Assembly: GCA_944385485.1 (NCBI GenBank)
Contig: CALWXL010000001.1
Location: forward strand, 57,072 to 121,071
Reading direction: 5' to 3'
Source of the DNA: an uncultured Oscillospiraceae bacterium
GTDB taxonomy: Bacteria; Bacillota; Clostridia; Oscillospirales; Oscillospiraceae
Length of the DNA: 64,000 nt
Of this stretch, positions 18,247 through 27,549 are shown piece by piece. How positions within the stretch are numbered: the first letter of the stretch is position 1; each line of letters opens with the position of its first letter. The notes under the pieces are model-generated. The model saw only the letters and a program-made list of their open reading frames with translations, had not been told where the DNA came from and did not search any database. Position numbers and translations under genes: made by a program.

Positions 18247-19114
18247 CTGGCTTATCCCCCTTTATCGGTTTCAGCATACTGGTCAGCCACGCGGTACCGG
18301 AGGGCTTATTTTCCTCCGGCTGCGGCATCAGCTCATTGCGCAGCATCTGCTCCAGAGTAGCAGGTGCCAGATGCCGCTTGAGCATCCCGTTGATGGCCAC
18401 GGAAATGGAACCCGTCTCCTCGGAAACCAGAGCCACCACCGCATCGGAATTCTCGCTGATGCCAATGCCAGCCCGGTGGCGCATCCCCAAGTCCCGGCTG
18501 ATGTTGACATTCCCGGACATGGGCAACATACATCCTGCGCCTACAATGCGCCCGTTTCGGACAATGACGGCACCGTCATGCAGAGGGGCCTTGTTCCAAA
18601 ACAGATTCTTCAGCAACTCTGCGGACACACGGGCATCCAAAGGCGTTCCCGTCTTGAGCACATCGTCCAGCATGGTCTTACGTTCAAACACCATCAAAGC
18701 GCCCACCTTATCCTTGGACATGGAGGTGTAGGCCTCCACCGTCTCACGGATAGCATATTCCAGCTCGTCATCGATGGTCTCACGGACGAACATTTCCTTA
18801 ATCTTACCACTGCCCATCTGTTCCAGAAAGCGGCGAATCTCCGGTTGGAAGATAATGACCAGGGCAATAAAACCCAGCTCCACGGCGTTATTCAGCACAA
18901 AGCTGACCACCTGCAGCTGAAGCAAATTGGCAACACCCAGAGCCACCACAATCAGCAGAATAGCCTTGACAACCTGTCCGGACCGACTGCGGCGAACAAA
19001 GCGAAATATGTGGTATACCACAAAGGCCACAATGGCCATGTCCAGCACGTCAAACACATCAATGATTTTCACGTATTCCTGAACCGTGCTCAGAAATCGC
19101 TCAATATGTTCCAT
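18221..19114 (-). CDS. cdaA: Diadenylate cyclase CdaA (c-di-AMP synthase)
   Basis: CdaA makes c-di-AMP, the essential second messenger for potassium and cell-wall homeostasis. 297 residues: three N-terminal membrane spans (about 15-100), then the DAC domain with the catalytic DGA motif (PLHDGAVIVRNGRIVGAGC) and the RHR motif (GMRHRAGIG). The family stretch VVALVSEETGSISVA follows. The ATG at 19114 is 7 nt after GGAGG; the longer start at 19147 lies almost on the promoter's transcription start. It is the first gene of the long minus-strand run. Confidence 0.95.
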   Translation of the reverse strand: MEHIERFLSTVQEYVKIIDVFDVLDMAIVAFVVYHIFRFVRRSRSGQVVKAILLIVVALGVANLLQLQVVSFVLNNAVELGFIALVIIFQPEIRRFLEQMGSGKIKEMFVRETIDDELEYAIRETVEAYTSMSKDKVGALMVFERKTMLDDVLKTGTPLDARVSAELLKNLFWNKAPLHDGAVIVRNGRIVGAGCMLPMSGNVNISRDLGMRHRAGIGISENSDAVVALVSEETGSISVAINGMLKRHLAPATLEQMLRNELMPQPEENKPSGTAWLTSMLKPIKGDKPDGEEDSRQ

Positions 19115-19165
19115 TTCATCGCCTCCAACCACATGGCAAAACGCCATAGTATGGCTATCTTATGT

Positions 19166-19194
19166 ATTATAGCTCATAAACGCCGAATTGGCAA
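19166..19194 (-). promoter_or_regulatory. SigA-type promoter of the cdaA operon
   Basis: Minus-strand TTGCCA, 17-nt spacer, TATAAT, about 52 nt before the cdaA start. It is the only strong vegetative promoter seen at the head of the 19-kb minus-strand run. Confidence 0.8.
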
Positions 19195-19276
19195 GCCAAT
19201 GGGGTTAAAACTTCATCCTATCTCGTGTTATCAGCAAAACAGCCTGTACCCTCTTCCCTTCCTGCGCCGTCTATTG

Positions 19277-19282
19277 TATAAT
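19277..19282 (+). promoter_or_regulatory. -10 element of the amidohydrolase promoter
   Basis: A perfect TATAAT with TG directly before it, 38 nt upstream of the gene start. The -35 region (TTCCCT at 17 nt) is a poor match, so only the -10 is claimed. Confidence 0.45.
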
Positions 19283-19320
19283 TTCGTAAGATACACAAAG
19301 CACCCAGGAGGTATTCCCTT

Positions 19321-20463
19321 ATGTTAATCCAAAACGCACAAATCTATGATGCCGTACACCCCGAACCTTATCAGGGAGATGTACGGGTGGAAGGTGGTCG
19401 GATTCAGGCTATTGGCACCAATCTCTCTGCCTCCAACGAGGAAGTATTCGACGCCCGTGGTCTGCGCCTCTACCCCGGCTTCGTAGATGCCCACAGTCAT
19501 CTGGGCCTGGACAACTACGGCATGGGATTTGAAGGCCACGACTACAATGAGATGGGAGACATTGTCGCCGCCCACCTCCGAGGCATTGACAGCTTTAATC
19601 CTCTGGAACTTGGAGTACGTCGAGCATTGGAAGGTGGTGTCACCACCGTAGGTACCGGCCCGGGCAGCGCCAATGTGCTGGGCGGCACTTTCTTTGCCGT
19701 CAAGACCCACGGCAACTGCGTGGACGACATGGTATTGCGGGACCCGGTGGCCATGAAGTGTGCCTTCGGCGAAAACCCCAAGCGTTGCTATCAGAGCAAG
19801 GGCAACTCCGCCCGCATGAGCACCGCTGCCAAGCTGCGGGAAATGCTCTTTGCCGCCCAGGATTACCTGGCCCGCAAAGAAGCCGCCGGGGACGACCCTC
19901 TGAAACGTCCCAAGTATGATATGAAGCTGGAAGCTCTCATTCCTGTGCTCCGGGGCGAGATTCCCCTCAAAGCCCACGCCCACCGAGCCGATGATATCTG
20001 CACCGCCATCCGCATTGCCAAGGAATTTGGCGTCAAGATGACTCTGGAACATTGCACCGAGGGACATCTCATCCCGGATGTTGTGGCCCGTTCCGGTTTC
20101 CCCGCTGCCGTAGGTCCCACCCTCACCAATGCCAGCAAAATTGAGCTAGTCAACAAGACCTTTGAAACTCCCGGTGTGCTGGCTCGGGCCGGGGTACAGG
20201 TGAGCATCATCACGGATAACCCTGTCATTCCCCAATCCTACCTGCCCTTGTGTGCAGGACTGGCCGTGAAAGCGGACATGGACCCCTTCGAAGCGTTGAA
20301 GGCCATCACCATCAACCCCGCCAAGCATCTGGGCGTGGACGACCGGGTGGGCTCCCTGGAATCCGGAAAAGATGCCGATCTGGTTTTGGTGGACGGTAAC
20401 CCCATGGTCAGTGACAGTCACATCCGCGCCGTCTGGGTCAACGGCGAACAAGTGGTCGGTTAA
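19321..20463 (+). CDS. Metal-dependent amidohydrolase (imidazolonepropionase-like)
   Basis: 380 residues. Beta-sandwich ends flank a TIM barrel of the amidohydrolase superfamily. The first metal motif is VDAHSHLG near residue 58. Later motifs include KAHAHRADD (His pair near 220), EHCTEGHL (near 245) and the catalytic aspartate in SIITDNP near 300. The C-terminal AITINPAKHLGVDDRVGSL and DADLVLVDGNP are typical of imidazolonepropionase/adenine-deaminase relatives (COG1228). The substrate cannot be told from sequence. The ribosome site is AGGAGGT, 8 nt before ATG. It stands alone between cdaA (divergent) and glyA (convergent). Confidence 0.85.
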   Translation: MLIQNAQIYDAVHPEPYQGDVRVEGGRIQAIGTNLSASNEEVFDARGLRLYPGFVDAHSHLGLDNYGMGFEGHDYNEMGDIVAAHLRGIDSFNPLELGVRRALEGGVTTVGTGPGSANVLGGTFFAVKTHGNCVDDMVLRDPVAMKCAFGENPKRCYQSKGNSARMSTAAKLREMLFAAQDYLARKEAAGDDPLKRPKYDMKLEALIPVLRGEIPLKAHAHRADDICTAIRIAKEFGVKMTLEHCTEGHLIPDVVARSGFPAAVGPTLTNASKIELVNKTFETPGVLARAGVQVSIITDNPVIPQSYLPLCAGLAVKADMDPFEALKAITINPAKHLGVDDRVGSLESGKDADLVLVDGNPMVSDSHIRAVWVNGEQVVG

Positions 20464-20469
20464 AATATA

Positions 20470-20510
20470 ACATGTGCCTGACTGCATCACGCGTCAGGCA
20501 CATGTTTTTG
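20470..20510. terminator. Bidirectional terminator between the amidohydrolase and glyA
   Basis: A perfect 13-bp stem ACATGTGCCTGAC / GTCAGGCACATGT with a 10-nt loop, TTTTTG on the plus side and an A-rich flank on the other. It serves both convergent genes. Confidence 0.85.
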
Positions 20511-20511
20511 T

Positions 20512-21762
20512 TTATCGGTAAATGGGGTGGGCCTGGGTCAGCTGAGCCACACCCTGGCGGATCTCCTCCGCTTTGTTTTCAAAGTCCGTAGCAGCCCAAG
20601 CAATATACTGGGCTACCTGATCCATGTCAGCAGTGGTAAACCCACGGCTGGTCACCGCAGGGCTGCCCACCCGAATGCCGCTGGTCTGGAAGGGAGACCG
20701 GGGATCTCCAGGCACCTTGTTCTTATTGACGGTGATACGCACCTCATCCAAGCGTCGCTCCAGCTCTTTGCCGGTGAGGTCACCCAGATTGCGCAGATCC
20801 ACCAGAGCCAAATGGTTGTCGGTACCACCAGACACCAGGTTCATGCCCCGATTCATCAGGCCTTGAGCCAAAGCCTGGGCGTTAGCCACCACCTGCTGCT
20901 GATACACCTTAAACTCCGGCTTCAGGGCCTCACCCAAAGCGACCGCTTTGGCGGCGATGATGTGCATCAGAGGACCGCCCTGGGCGCCGGGGAAGATGGC
21001 AGAGTTGATCTTCTTGGCCAGATCCTCGTCATCGGTCAGGATCATACCGCCTCGAGGTCCCCGCAGGGTCTTGTGGGTGGTGGTGGTCACCACATGCGCA
21101 TAAGGCACCGGAGAGGGGTGCAGCCCTGCGGCCACCAGGCCGGCAATGTGAGCCATATCCACCCACAGATAAGCTCCTACCTCATCGGCAATGGCACGGA
21201 ACCGGGCAAAATCAATGGTTCTGGGATAGGCAGAGGCGCCAGCCACAATCATCTTGGGCTTGCACTCACGGGCCACCCGCTCCAGCTGGTCATAGTCAAT
21301 ATACCCAGTCTGCTCGTCCACGCCGTAGGCCACAACATTGTAGTATTTACCAGAGAAATTCACAGGACTGCCATGAGTCAGATGTCCGCCGTGATCCAGA
21401 TTCATACCCAGAACCGTGTCCCCGGGCTGGCACAAAGCCATATACACTGCATAGTTGGCTTGAGCTCCCGAGTGTGGCTGCACATTGGCGAATTTGGCCC
21501 CATAGAGCTGACAGGCACGCTGAATGGCCAGGGTTTCCACCACGTCCACACACTGACAGCCGCCATAATAGCGCTTGCCGGAGTACCCTTCCGCGTACTT
21601 ATTGGTCAGCACGCTGCCAGCTGCAGCCAACACCGCCTCAGAGACGATATTTTCCGAAGCAATCAGCTCAATGTTATCACACTGTCTCTGATACTCTGCT
21701 TGAATGGCTGCACCCACTTCAGGGTCCATCTTGGATACAAAATCCATATATTCCAAAACCAT
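20512..21762 (-). CDS. glyA: Serine hydroxymethyltransferase
   Basis: GlyA interconverts serine and glycine, charging tetrahydrofolate with a one-carbon unit. 416 residues, the usual size. N-terminal [15 protein letters not shown] and the PLP site [15 protein letters not shown] (Lys near 227) are clear. The ATG is about 7 nt after GGAAGGTGG. It is monocistronic by its own promoter and terminator. folD, which acts next in the one-carbon pathway, is 0.8 kb away. Confidence 0.97.
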   Translation of the reverse strand: MVLEYMDFVSKMDPEVGAAIQAEYQRQCDNIELIASENIVSEAVLAAAGSVLTNKYAEGYSGKRYYGGCQCVDVVETLAIQRACQLYGAKFANVQPHSGAQANYAVYMALCQPGDTVLGMNLDHGGHLTHGSPVNFSGKYYNVVAYGVDEQTGYIDYDQLERVARECKPKMIVAGASAYPRTIDFARFRAIADEVGAYLWVDMAHIAGLVAAGLHPSPVPYAHVVTTTTHKTLRGPRGGMILTDDEDLAKKINSAIFPGAQGGPLMHIIAAKAVALGEALKPEFKVYQQQVVANAQALAQGLMNRGMNLVSGGTDNHLALVDLRNLGDLTGKELERRLDEVRITVNKNKVPGDPRSPFQTSGIRVGSPAVTSRGFTTADMDQVAQYIAWAATDFENKAEEIRQGVAQLTQAHPIYR

Positions 21763-21799
21763 GGTCGTTCCACCTTCCCTTTCCGGTTGAGTTGTTCCT

Positions 21800-21828
21800 A
21801 TTATATCCGCTTTACCTCAATACAGCAA
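21800..21828 (-). promoter_or_regulatory. SigA-type promoter of glyA
   Basis: Minus-strand TTGCTG, 17-nt spacer, TATAAT. The predicted leader is only about 30 nt, leaving no room for a riboswitch. Confidence 0.75.
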
Positions 21829-21897
21829 TAGACAAACCGTAAACTTTCGTGGATTTCTCCCCAGCTCTATGGTATGATATCGCCAGAGGTGATACAC

Positions 21898-22536
21898 ATG
21901 AAAACAAAGAAGCAGGTACAAGCCATGGTGGACGGTCTCAAAGAACTCTACCCCGACGGCATCTGCTCCTTGCAATATGAGAAGGATTACGAGCTGCTCT
22001 TCGCCGTGCGGCTCTCTGCCCAGTGTACCGACGAGCGGGTCAATCAGGTCACCCCCGCCCTTTTCGCCCGTTTCCCCACGCTGGAGGATTTCGCCCAGGC
22101 CGATGTGGAAGAAGTTGGAGAGTACATCCACTCGTGTGGATTTTTCCGGGCCAAAAGCCGGGACCTGGTTCTGTGTGCCCAGATGCTTTTGTCTCAGCAC
22201 GGCGGAAAGGTCCCCGGCACCATGGAAGAGCTGGTAGCGCTCCCTGGCGTGGGTCGAAAAACCGCCAATCTCATTTTGGGAGACGTGTTCCACACCCCCG
22301 GCGTGGTGGTGGCAGATACCCACTGCATCCGCATCGCCGGGCGTCTGGGCCTCACCGACGGCACCAAAGACCCGGTCAAGGTGGAAAAACAGCTGCGGGA
22401 AATCCTCCCCCCGGAGGAGTCCAATAACTTCTGCCACCGCCTGGTGCTCCATGGACGGGCCATCTGCACCGCCCGGCAGGCCAAGTGTGGGATGTGCCCC
22501 TTGGCTCCGGTGTGTGACTATGCTGCCAAACAGTAA
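21898..22536 (+). CDS. nth: Endonuclease III (DNA glycosylase/AP lyase)
   Basis: Nth removes oxidised pyrimidines. 212 residues with the helix-hairpin-helix LPGVGRKTANLIL carrying the catalytic lysine, the catalytic aspartate in VADTHCIRIAGRLGLT, and the 4Fe-4S loop C-x6-C-x2-C-x5-C (CTARQAKCGMCPLAPVC). The start at 21898 follows AGAGGTG; an in-frame ATG 24 nt upstream has no ribosome site. Confidence 0.95.
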   Translation: MKTKKQVQAMVDGLKELYPDGICSLQYEKDYELLFAVRLSAQCTDERVNQVTPALFARFPTLEDFAQADVEEVGEYIHSCGFFRAKSRDLVLCAQMLLSQHGGKVPGTMEELVALPGVGRKTANLILGDVFHTPGVVVADTHCIRIAGRLGLTDGTKDPVKVEKQLREILPPEESNNFCHRLVLHGRAICTARQAKCGMCPLAPVCDYAAKQ

Positions 22537-22540
22537 AGAG

Positions 22541-22570
22541 ACAAGCCCCGCCGATATTGGCGGGGCTTGT
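22541..22570. terminator. Bidirectional terminator between nth and folD
   Basis: A perfect 12-bp stem ACAAGCCCCGCC / GGCGGGGCTTGT around GATATT, lying between the stop codons of the two convergent genes. Confidence 0.8.
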
Positions 22571-22571
22571 T

Positions 22572-23411
22572 TCATTTCAAATGGTTTTTTGCCGCTGTCA
22601 GGGTATTGAGCATGAGCATGGCCCGGGTCATGGGACCAACGCCGCCGGGCACCGGGGTGAGATAGGATGCCTTAGGCTCTACCTCTTCCACCACCACGTC
22701 GCCACACAGCTTTCCCTCTGCATTGCGGTTCATGGCCACATCGATAACCACAGCGCCCTCTTTCACCATATCTCCGGTGACCAGGCCCACCTGTCCCACC
22801 GCAGAGACCAGAATGTCCGCCGTAGCGGCAATCTCTTTCATATCCGGGGTGCGGGAATGACAAACGGTGACGGTACCGTGGGCGTGGAGCAGCAGCATGG
22901 CCATGGGCTTGCCCACAATGTTGGAGCGGCCCAGCACCACGCACCGCTTCCCGGTGGGATCAATGTGGTATTCCTTCAGCAGTTCCATCACACCACCGGG
23001 GGTGCAAGGCTGGAATACAGGCTGACCAATGGTAAGCTGTCCCACATTATAGGGGTGGAAGCAATCCACATCCTTGCTGGGGTCAATGGCCAGCAGCACC
23101 TCTTCCTCGCAGAAGCCTTTGGGCAGAGGCAGCTGCACCAGAATGCCGTCGATGTCCTCCCGGCGGTTCAGCTCCCCAATGAGCTGCAACAGTTCCTGCT
23201 GGGTGCTGGCCTCGGGCAGGGCATACTCCTCGCTGTAATAGCCGCACTCCTCACAGTCCTTGCGCTTGCTGTTGACATATATCCGAGAGGCGGGGTTGTC
23301 TCCCACAATGATGACCGCCAGCCCCGGACGGCGGCTCAACTGTGCCACCTCCGCCCGAGCTTGTTCCTTCAACTTCTTGGCCAAGGCCAAGCCATCCATT
23401 TTAATTGCCAT
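22572..23411 (-). CDS. folD: Methylene-THF dehydrogenase / methenyl-THF cyclohydrolase
   Basis: Bifunctional one-carbon enzyme. 279 residues with the conserved catalytic segment YVNSKRKDCEECG (Lys near 53), QLPLPKG, the dinucleotide-binding VVLGRSNIVGKPMA, and the C-terminal PVPGGVGPMTRAML. It overlaps lgt by 11 nt, with GGAAGGAG inside lgt serving as its ribosome site. It is the last gene of the ymfF-ymfH-lgt-folD run. Confidence 0.96.
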   Translation of the reverse strand: MAIKMDGLALAKKLKEQARAEVAQLSRRPGLAVIIVGDNPASRIYVNSKRKDCEECGYYSEEYALPEASTQQELLQLIGELNRREDIDGILVQLPLPKGFCEEEVLLAIDPSKDVDCFHPYNVGQLTIGQPVFQPCTPGGVMELLKEYHIDPTGKRCVVLGRSNIVGKPMAMLLLHAHGTVTVCHSRTPDMKEIAATADILVSAVGQVGLVTGDMVKEGAVVIDVAMNRNAEGKLCGDVVVEEVEPKASYLTPVPGGVGPMTRAMLMLNTLTAAKNHLK

Positions 23412-24324
23412 GTTCTTCTTGCTCCTTCCCCGCAGCGGTCAGAGGTGGGGTAACACCCTTTCCTCGCTTCCATTGAATCACCATAATCGCAATGGCAACC
23501 ACCGCAGAAATAATTCCTACCATTTGAGAGGTGCGCAGCCCGGTGCCAAAGAAATACAGGCTGTCGGTGCGCATTCCCTCGATGATGGCACGGCCCACGC
23601 CGTACCAGGCCACATAGGACAGGAAAATCTGTCCGTCAAATTCCCGTCCCTTTCGGGCCAACAGCACCAGCAACACAAATCCCAACACATTCCACAAAGA
23701 CTCATAAAGGAAGGTAGGGTGTACGCCCACAGTGCCATCCAAGATACTCTGGTAAACCTCCTGGGACTCCAGCAGTCCCTTGTTCATTAACTCATCGGCA
23801 ATGGAGGTGGAGCACATCCGCCAGGGCAGCGTCGTCAGGCCGCCGTATGCCTCCACGTTGACAAAGTTGCCCCAACGTCCAATGGCCTGGCCAATGAGCA
23901 GTCCGTAACAGCCCACGTCGGCATAGTTCCAAAAGGACTGCTTGCGCACCTTGCAGTATACTGCCACTGTGATCACCGCCGCAATGACACCACCGTAAAT
24001 GGCCAATCCGCCATCCCAGATGGCCACTGCCCTGCCCCAGTCAAAGGATCCGTCCGCATTGCGGTACATAGACAGGTAGAAAATCACATAGTAGGCCCGG
24101 GCGCCGATGATTGCCAACGGCACAGCAAAAAAGAGCATGTCCGTCAGCTTCTCTCCGTCCACACCAAAAAACGATGCCTTTCGGTAGCAGTAGAGCACCG
24201 CCAGCAAAAAGCCGCAGGCGATGATGACGCCATACCAGTAAATATCTTTTCCGAACAGCTGCAAAGCCACCCGATTCAAGGTAAACTCCAACCCCAATCC
24301 GGGGAAGGTCACTGTATTGACCAT
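23401..24324 (-). CDS. lgt: Prolipoprotein diacylglyceryl transferase
   Basis: Lgt attaches diacylglycerol to the lipobox cysteine of lipoproteins at the membrane. 307 residues with about seven membrane spans. Family motifs are YWYGVIIACGF near 28, GARAYYVIF, GQAIGRWGNFVNVEAYGG near 135, and HPTFLYESLWN near 205. The ATG at 24324 follows AGGTGG by 8 nt; the longer ORF start lies inside ymfH. The lipoprotein at 39683 would be among its substrates. Confidence 0.94.
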   Translation of the reverse strand: MVNTVTFPGLGLEFTLNRVALQLFGKDIYWYGVIIACGFLLAVLYCYRKASFFGVDGEKLTDMLFFAVPLAIIGARAYYVIFYLSMYRNADGSFDWGRAVAIWDGGLAIYGGVIAAVITVAVYCKVRKQSFWNYADVGCYGLLIGQAIGRWGNFVNVEAYGGLTTLPWRMCSTSIADELMNKGLLESQEVYQSILDGTVGVHPTFLYESLWNVLGFVLLVLLARKGREFDGQIFLSYVAWYGVGRAIIEGMRTDSLYFFGTGLRTSQMVGIISAVVAIAIMVIQWKRGKGVTPPLTAAGKEQEEHGN

Positions 24325-24326
24325 GG

Positions 24327-25622
24327 TCAGTCCCACCTTTCCTGTCCTGCAGTGCCCACAGGGCACACCACCGAGAGGGCAACCCGCTCCGGTACACACC
24401 ACTGTTCCAGCAGATGTCTGACATCCTCCCACTCAATGCTCTGGAAGCACTGGGGAAAGTTGAAATAATCCTCGCCCCGGAAATAGTTTTGCGCCAGCTC
24501 AATGCAGGTGTCTTCCAGAGAGTTCAGCCGCCGCACCATGCTGCCATAGGCCGCTTTTTTCAGGCGATCCCAGAGCTGAGGGTCAATTCCCTCCCGGCAC
24601 AGGCGCTGGGCTTCTGCCACCACGGCATCCCGCACCGCCCGGGGGTCCCGGCTCTCTCCGCCCGCCATCAGGTAGGCGCAGCCGGGCACAGACTCGTAAT
24701 CCCCGCCAAAGCTGCTGTTGATGAGCCCTTCCTCATACAACTTACTATACAGGGGAGCCGAGGCGCAAAACAGCACGTCGCACACCAGCTCTCCCACCAG
24801 TTGCTGCCGCAACTCCTGGCCTTCCGGAGCCGGGGTCCCCTTCACTCCCAACTCGAAGACGGGAACCGACACCGGCATCTCCCTCTCCACAAAGTTGGCC
24901 GACACCCCCACAGGCTCCCACTGGCCCAAATCCGCCTGACCCAGGCATCCACCCGGATGGGGCAAAACCTGTCGGGCCAGTTCCACCACCTTCTCCGGGT
25001 CCACGTTACCAGCCACGCATAGCACCATATTTTCCGGGCGATAAAAGGCCTCATGGCAGCGGTAGAGCACTTCCGGGGTGATTTGGGCAATGGACTCCTC
25101 GCTGCCTGCCACCCGCACACGCACCGGGTGATTTTGATACATGGACTCCATCAGTTGATAGTACACTTCCACGTCAGGATCGTCCAGGCACATGCGTATT
25201 TCCTGGGCAATGATTCCCTGCTCCTTGTCCACACTCTCTTTGGTGAAATAGGGTGTGCTGACAAAACTCAACAGGGTTCGAAGATTTTCATCAAAGCCCC
25301 GTGTACACTCAAAGTAGTAGCCGGTGATGGCTGCCGCAGTAAACGCATTGTCCACCGCCCCGTTGGCCGCCATAATTTGAAGCACGTTTCCCTCTTCCGA
25401 GTCGAACATCTTGTGCTCCAAAAAGTGGGCAACCCCCGCCGGAGTGTCCACCCAGTGGCCATCCTCATTGTGAAAGCGCAGGTGCATCCCACCATAACGG
25501 GTAGCAAAGAAGGCAAACTGCTTGCCATACTCCGGCCGTACATCCACCAGGATCTCCAGCCCGTTTTCCAGCCGCTGGCGATAAACCTTCTCGCCCAGCA
25601 GGGTATATTCCCGCAGTTCCAT
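24327..25622 (-). CDS. ymfH: M16-family zinc peptidase, catalytic partner (YmfH-like)
   Basis: 431 residues of the pitrilysin (M16) family. The inverted zinc motif HFLEH is at about residue 66, with the downstream glutamate region (DKEQGIIAQEIRM) near 140. Bacillus ymfF and ymfH form the same tandem pair; NCBI has linked the pair by name to EF-P 5-aminopentanol modification, which I treat as tentative. The gene is 5 nt after ymfF and just upstream of lgt. Confidence 0.88.
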   Translation of the reverse strand: MELREYTLLGEKVYRQRLENGLEILVDVRPEYGKQFAFFATRYGGMHLRFHNEDGHWVDTPAGVAHFLEHKMFDSEEGNVLQIMAANGAVDNAFTAAAITGYYFECTRGFDENLRTLLSFVSTPYFTKESVDKEQGIIAQEIRMCLDDPDVEVYYQLMESMYQNHPVRVRVAGSEESIAQITPEVLYRCHEAFYRPENMVLCVAGNVDPEKVVELARQVLPHPGGCLGQADLGQWEPVGVSANFVEREMPVSVPVFELGVKGTPAPEGQELRQQLVGELVCDVLFCASAPLYSKLYEEGLINSSFGGDYESVPGCAYLMAGGESRDPRAVRDAVVAEAQRLCREGIDPQLWDRLKKAAYGSMVRRLNSLEDTCIELAQNYFRGEDYFNFPQCFQSIEWEDVRHLLEQWCVPERVALSVVCPVGTAGQERWD

Positions 25623-25627
25623 CTTCC

Positions 25628-26911
25628 TTACCCCTCCTCTCCCGTGAGATAGTAAATGGTGTCTAGGGTCAGGGCGTGAGCCACTCCCACCACATCTTGG
25701 TGGGTGACCTGCTCCACTCTGGCCGCCATGTTGTTGACATCGGTGGGATCTCCCCCTGTAAGAGCCACGGTAACACAGTCATCTTCCATCATTCCCTGGC
25801 TGTCCTTGCGGCTGACCAGAGCATTGACCACAGAGCGAATGGCCGCTTGCAACTCCTCCTGGGTAAACTCTCCCTGGCGGATGGCTTCAAGCTGATTCAA
25901 GATAGCCTCTTTGGCCACAGAGAACTTGGAAAACTCCACCCCAGAGGACACCACCATCAGTCCCTTGATCTTATCCAGCAGGGACGAAGCAAAGTAGCAC
26001 AGGCTCATTTTCTCCCGCACATTGGTAAACAACTTGGAGTGAGCTGTCCCCCCGTACAAGGCATTGCACACCATCAGGGCAGGCATCTTGGGGTGATTGC
26101 CCGCAATCCCTCCGGTGCGGAAGCCCAGAGCCAATTTCCCCTGGGTCACGTCCAGCACATCGGTCACCTCCCGCACCTCACTGTGCGGCGGTTTGTCCAG
26201 CACCTGGCACTCCACCGGTGCCTGTCTGCCCCGAAGCAGTGGGGCAAAGGAGGCGGCAATGGCCTGCCCCACCCGGTCTACTCCGGCGGAGCCTCCATAA
26301 TAAAAGGTAACATGACTGTGAGCAAGCAGATTTTGATAATGCTGCCATAGATTCTCTGCGGTCATCTCTCTGGCTTGTTGGGCATCCCCCAGCTTGTCCA
26401 ACGCATATCGTTCCTGACTGCACATCTCCTGCACCAGGCGGAAGATGGACCAGCCCCGTTTGTCGTTGATGCGTGCCCCAATGCGGTCTGCCAAATTAGC
26501 CCCTTCACTGGAGACAAACTCCCCATCAAACGCTCCATTCACAGTGTAGGGGTCCAACAGGATCTCGCCCACCAGAGAAATGGCAGGCTCCAACACCGCC
26601 ATGCCATCCAGGGCATAGTGGTCGTCAATGAAACTGCATTGGAATCCCACGCACTGGCTTTCTCCCCGCTGACGCACGGCAGGGCCCAGAGACGCCCCAT
26701 ATAATTCATCGGTGGCCGCGGACAAGCTCTCAATATCAGGGTGCCGACGGCTACCTCGGTAAAGCACATCGGGGATCAGGGCATACGCCGTAGCGGTCTC
26801 CTCATGCAGCGGTACGGTCAGCGTCACGCTGAACACACCGGTTTTAAACTGGCTCGTCTGAGTCATTACCAGCTCAACCCCTTCCGCCAGGGTTTTGTGG
26901 AATCGCTCCAT
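25628..26911 (-). CDS. ymfF: M16-family peptidase-like subunit lacking the zinc site (YmfF-like)
   Basis: 427 residues with the two-domain M16 fold (for instance LGFRTGGIAGNHPKMPALMV and GGTAHSKLFTNVREK). The HxxEH zinc motif is replaced by a stretch reading VLYRGSRRHPDIES, so it should be catalytically dead. M16 enzymes commonly pair one active and one inactive chain, and ymfH beside it is intact. The AAGGAGG site lies about 8 nt before the ATG. Confidence 0.87.
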   Translation of the reverse strand: MERFHKTLAEGVELVMTQTSQFKTGVFSVTLTVPLHEETATAYALIPDVLYRGSRRHPDIESLSAATDELYGASLGPAVRQRGESQCVGFQCSFIDDHYALDGMAVLEPAISLVGEILLDPYTVNGAFDGEFVSSEGANLADRIGARINDKRGWSIFRLVQEMCSQERYALDKLGDAQQAREMTAENLWQHYQNLLAHSHVTFYYGGSAGVDRVGQAIAASFAPLLRGRQAPVECQVLDKPPHSEVREVTDVLDVTQGKLALGFRTGGIAGNHPKMPALMVCNALYGGTAHSKLFTNVREKMSLCYFASSLLDKIKGLMVVSSGVEFSKFSVAKEAILNQLEAIRQGEFTQEELQAAIRSVVNALVSRKDSQGMMEDDCVTVALTGGDPTDVNNMAARVEQVTHQDVVGVAHALTLDTIYYLTGEEG

Positions 26912-26949
26912 AGACTTCCTCCTTATAAAGGCATCTTTTGTGTCTGTAT

Positions 26950-26978
26950 ATTATACATCATTTCCCTCGCCTTGCCAC
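26950..26978 (-). promoter_or_regulatory. Promoter of the ymfF-ymfH-lgt-folD operon
   Basis: Minus-strand TATAAT with TG directly before it, 17-nt spacer, and GTGGCA at -35 (four of six). It lies 38 nt upstream of ymfF. Confidence 0.6.
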
Positions 26979-27092
26979 TACAAACTTTCCTCCCCCCTGT
27001 TTTTCAGCCTTTTGCGTCATTTCTTCCAATTCTCCCGCTCTCTGGTTTTGCATTTTGTGAAAATTCACCTTATCCATGGTAAGTGTTTTTCC

Positions 27093-27121
27093 TTGACACA
27101 TCCCCATGCCTATGGTATAGT
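27093..27121 (+). promoter_or_regulatory. Strong SigA-type promoter of the ylxM-ffh operon
   Basis: TTGACA, 17-nt spacer, TATAGT. Predicted transcription start is near 27128. It drives the SRP and ribosome-maturation genes. Confidence 0.85.
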
Positions 27122-27128
27122 ATCTACT

Positions 27129-27150
27129 TGTAAAGCCCGCGTGCTTTACA
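27129..27150 (+). promoter_or_regulatory. Stem-loop at the 5' end of the ylxM mRNA
   Basis: A perfect 8-bp inverted repeat TGTAAAGC / GCTTTACA with a 6-nt loop, starting essentially at the predicted transcription start. A 5'-terminal hairpin can protect an mRNA from 5'-end-dependent decay; no T run follows, so it is not a terminator. Confidence 0.5.
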
Positions 27151-27174
27151 CACTGCGGTGAAGGAGGTAGCACC

Positions 27175-27546
27175 ATGAAGAATCAAGCATACCGCATGGC
27201 CATGCTCTATGATTTTTATGGAGACCTGCTCACCGACCGTCAGAAAGAGTTTTATGACCTCTACTATAATGAGGATCTGTCTCTCTCCGAAATTGCCGAA
27301 AACTACGGTATTTCCCGTCAGGGCGTCCGGGACGTGATTGTGCGTGCCGAGGCCGCTATGGACGAGATTGAGGAGAAAACCCATTTGATTCGCCGTTTTC
27401 ATCAGAGCCAGAAAGAGCTGCTGGCCATTGACGAGGCGGCTGATCGCTTGCTTCAGGCTGTGCGTGCAGGTTCCTGCACCGCCTCCACCCTGGAGGAGAT
27501 CGCCCTGAGCATCAAAGAACACACCGCCAAGCTCAAACAGGAGTAA
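27175..27546 (+). CDS. ylxM: YlxM-family HTH protein, SRP-associated
   Basis: 123 residues with a sigma-factor region-4-like helix-turn-helix (LTDRQKEFYDLYYNEDLS; EIAENYGISRQGVRDVI) at about 18-55, then a helical C-terminal half. YlxM/p13 genes sit before ffh in Firmicutes and the Streptococcus protein affects SRP function. AAGGAGG precedes the ATG. ffh follows after 3 nt. Confidence 0.92.
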   Translation: MKNQAYRMAMLYDFYGDLLTDRQKEFYDLYYNEDLSLSEIAENYGISRQGVRDVIVRAEAAMDEIEEKTHLIRRFHQSQKELLAIDEAADRLLQAVRAGSCTASTLEEIALSIKEHTAKLKQE

Positions 27547-27549
27547 GCC

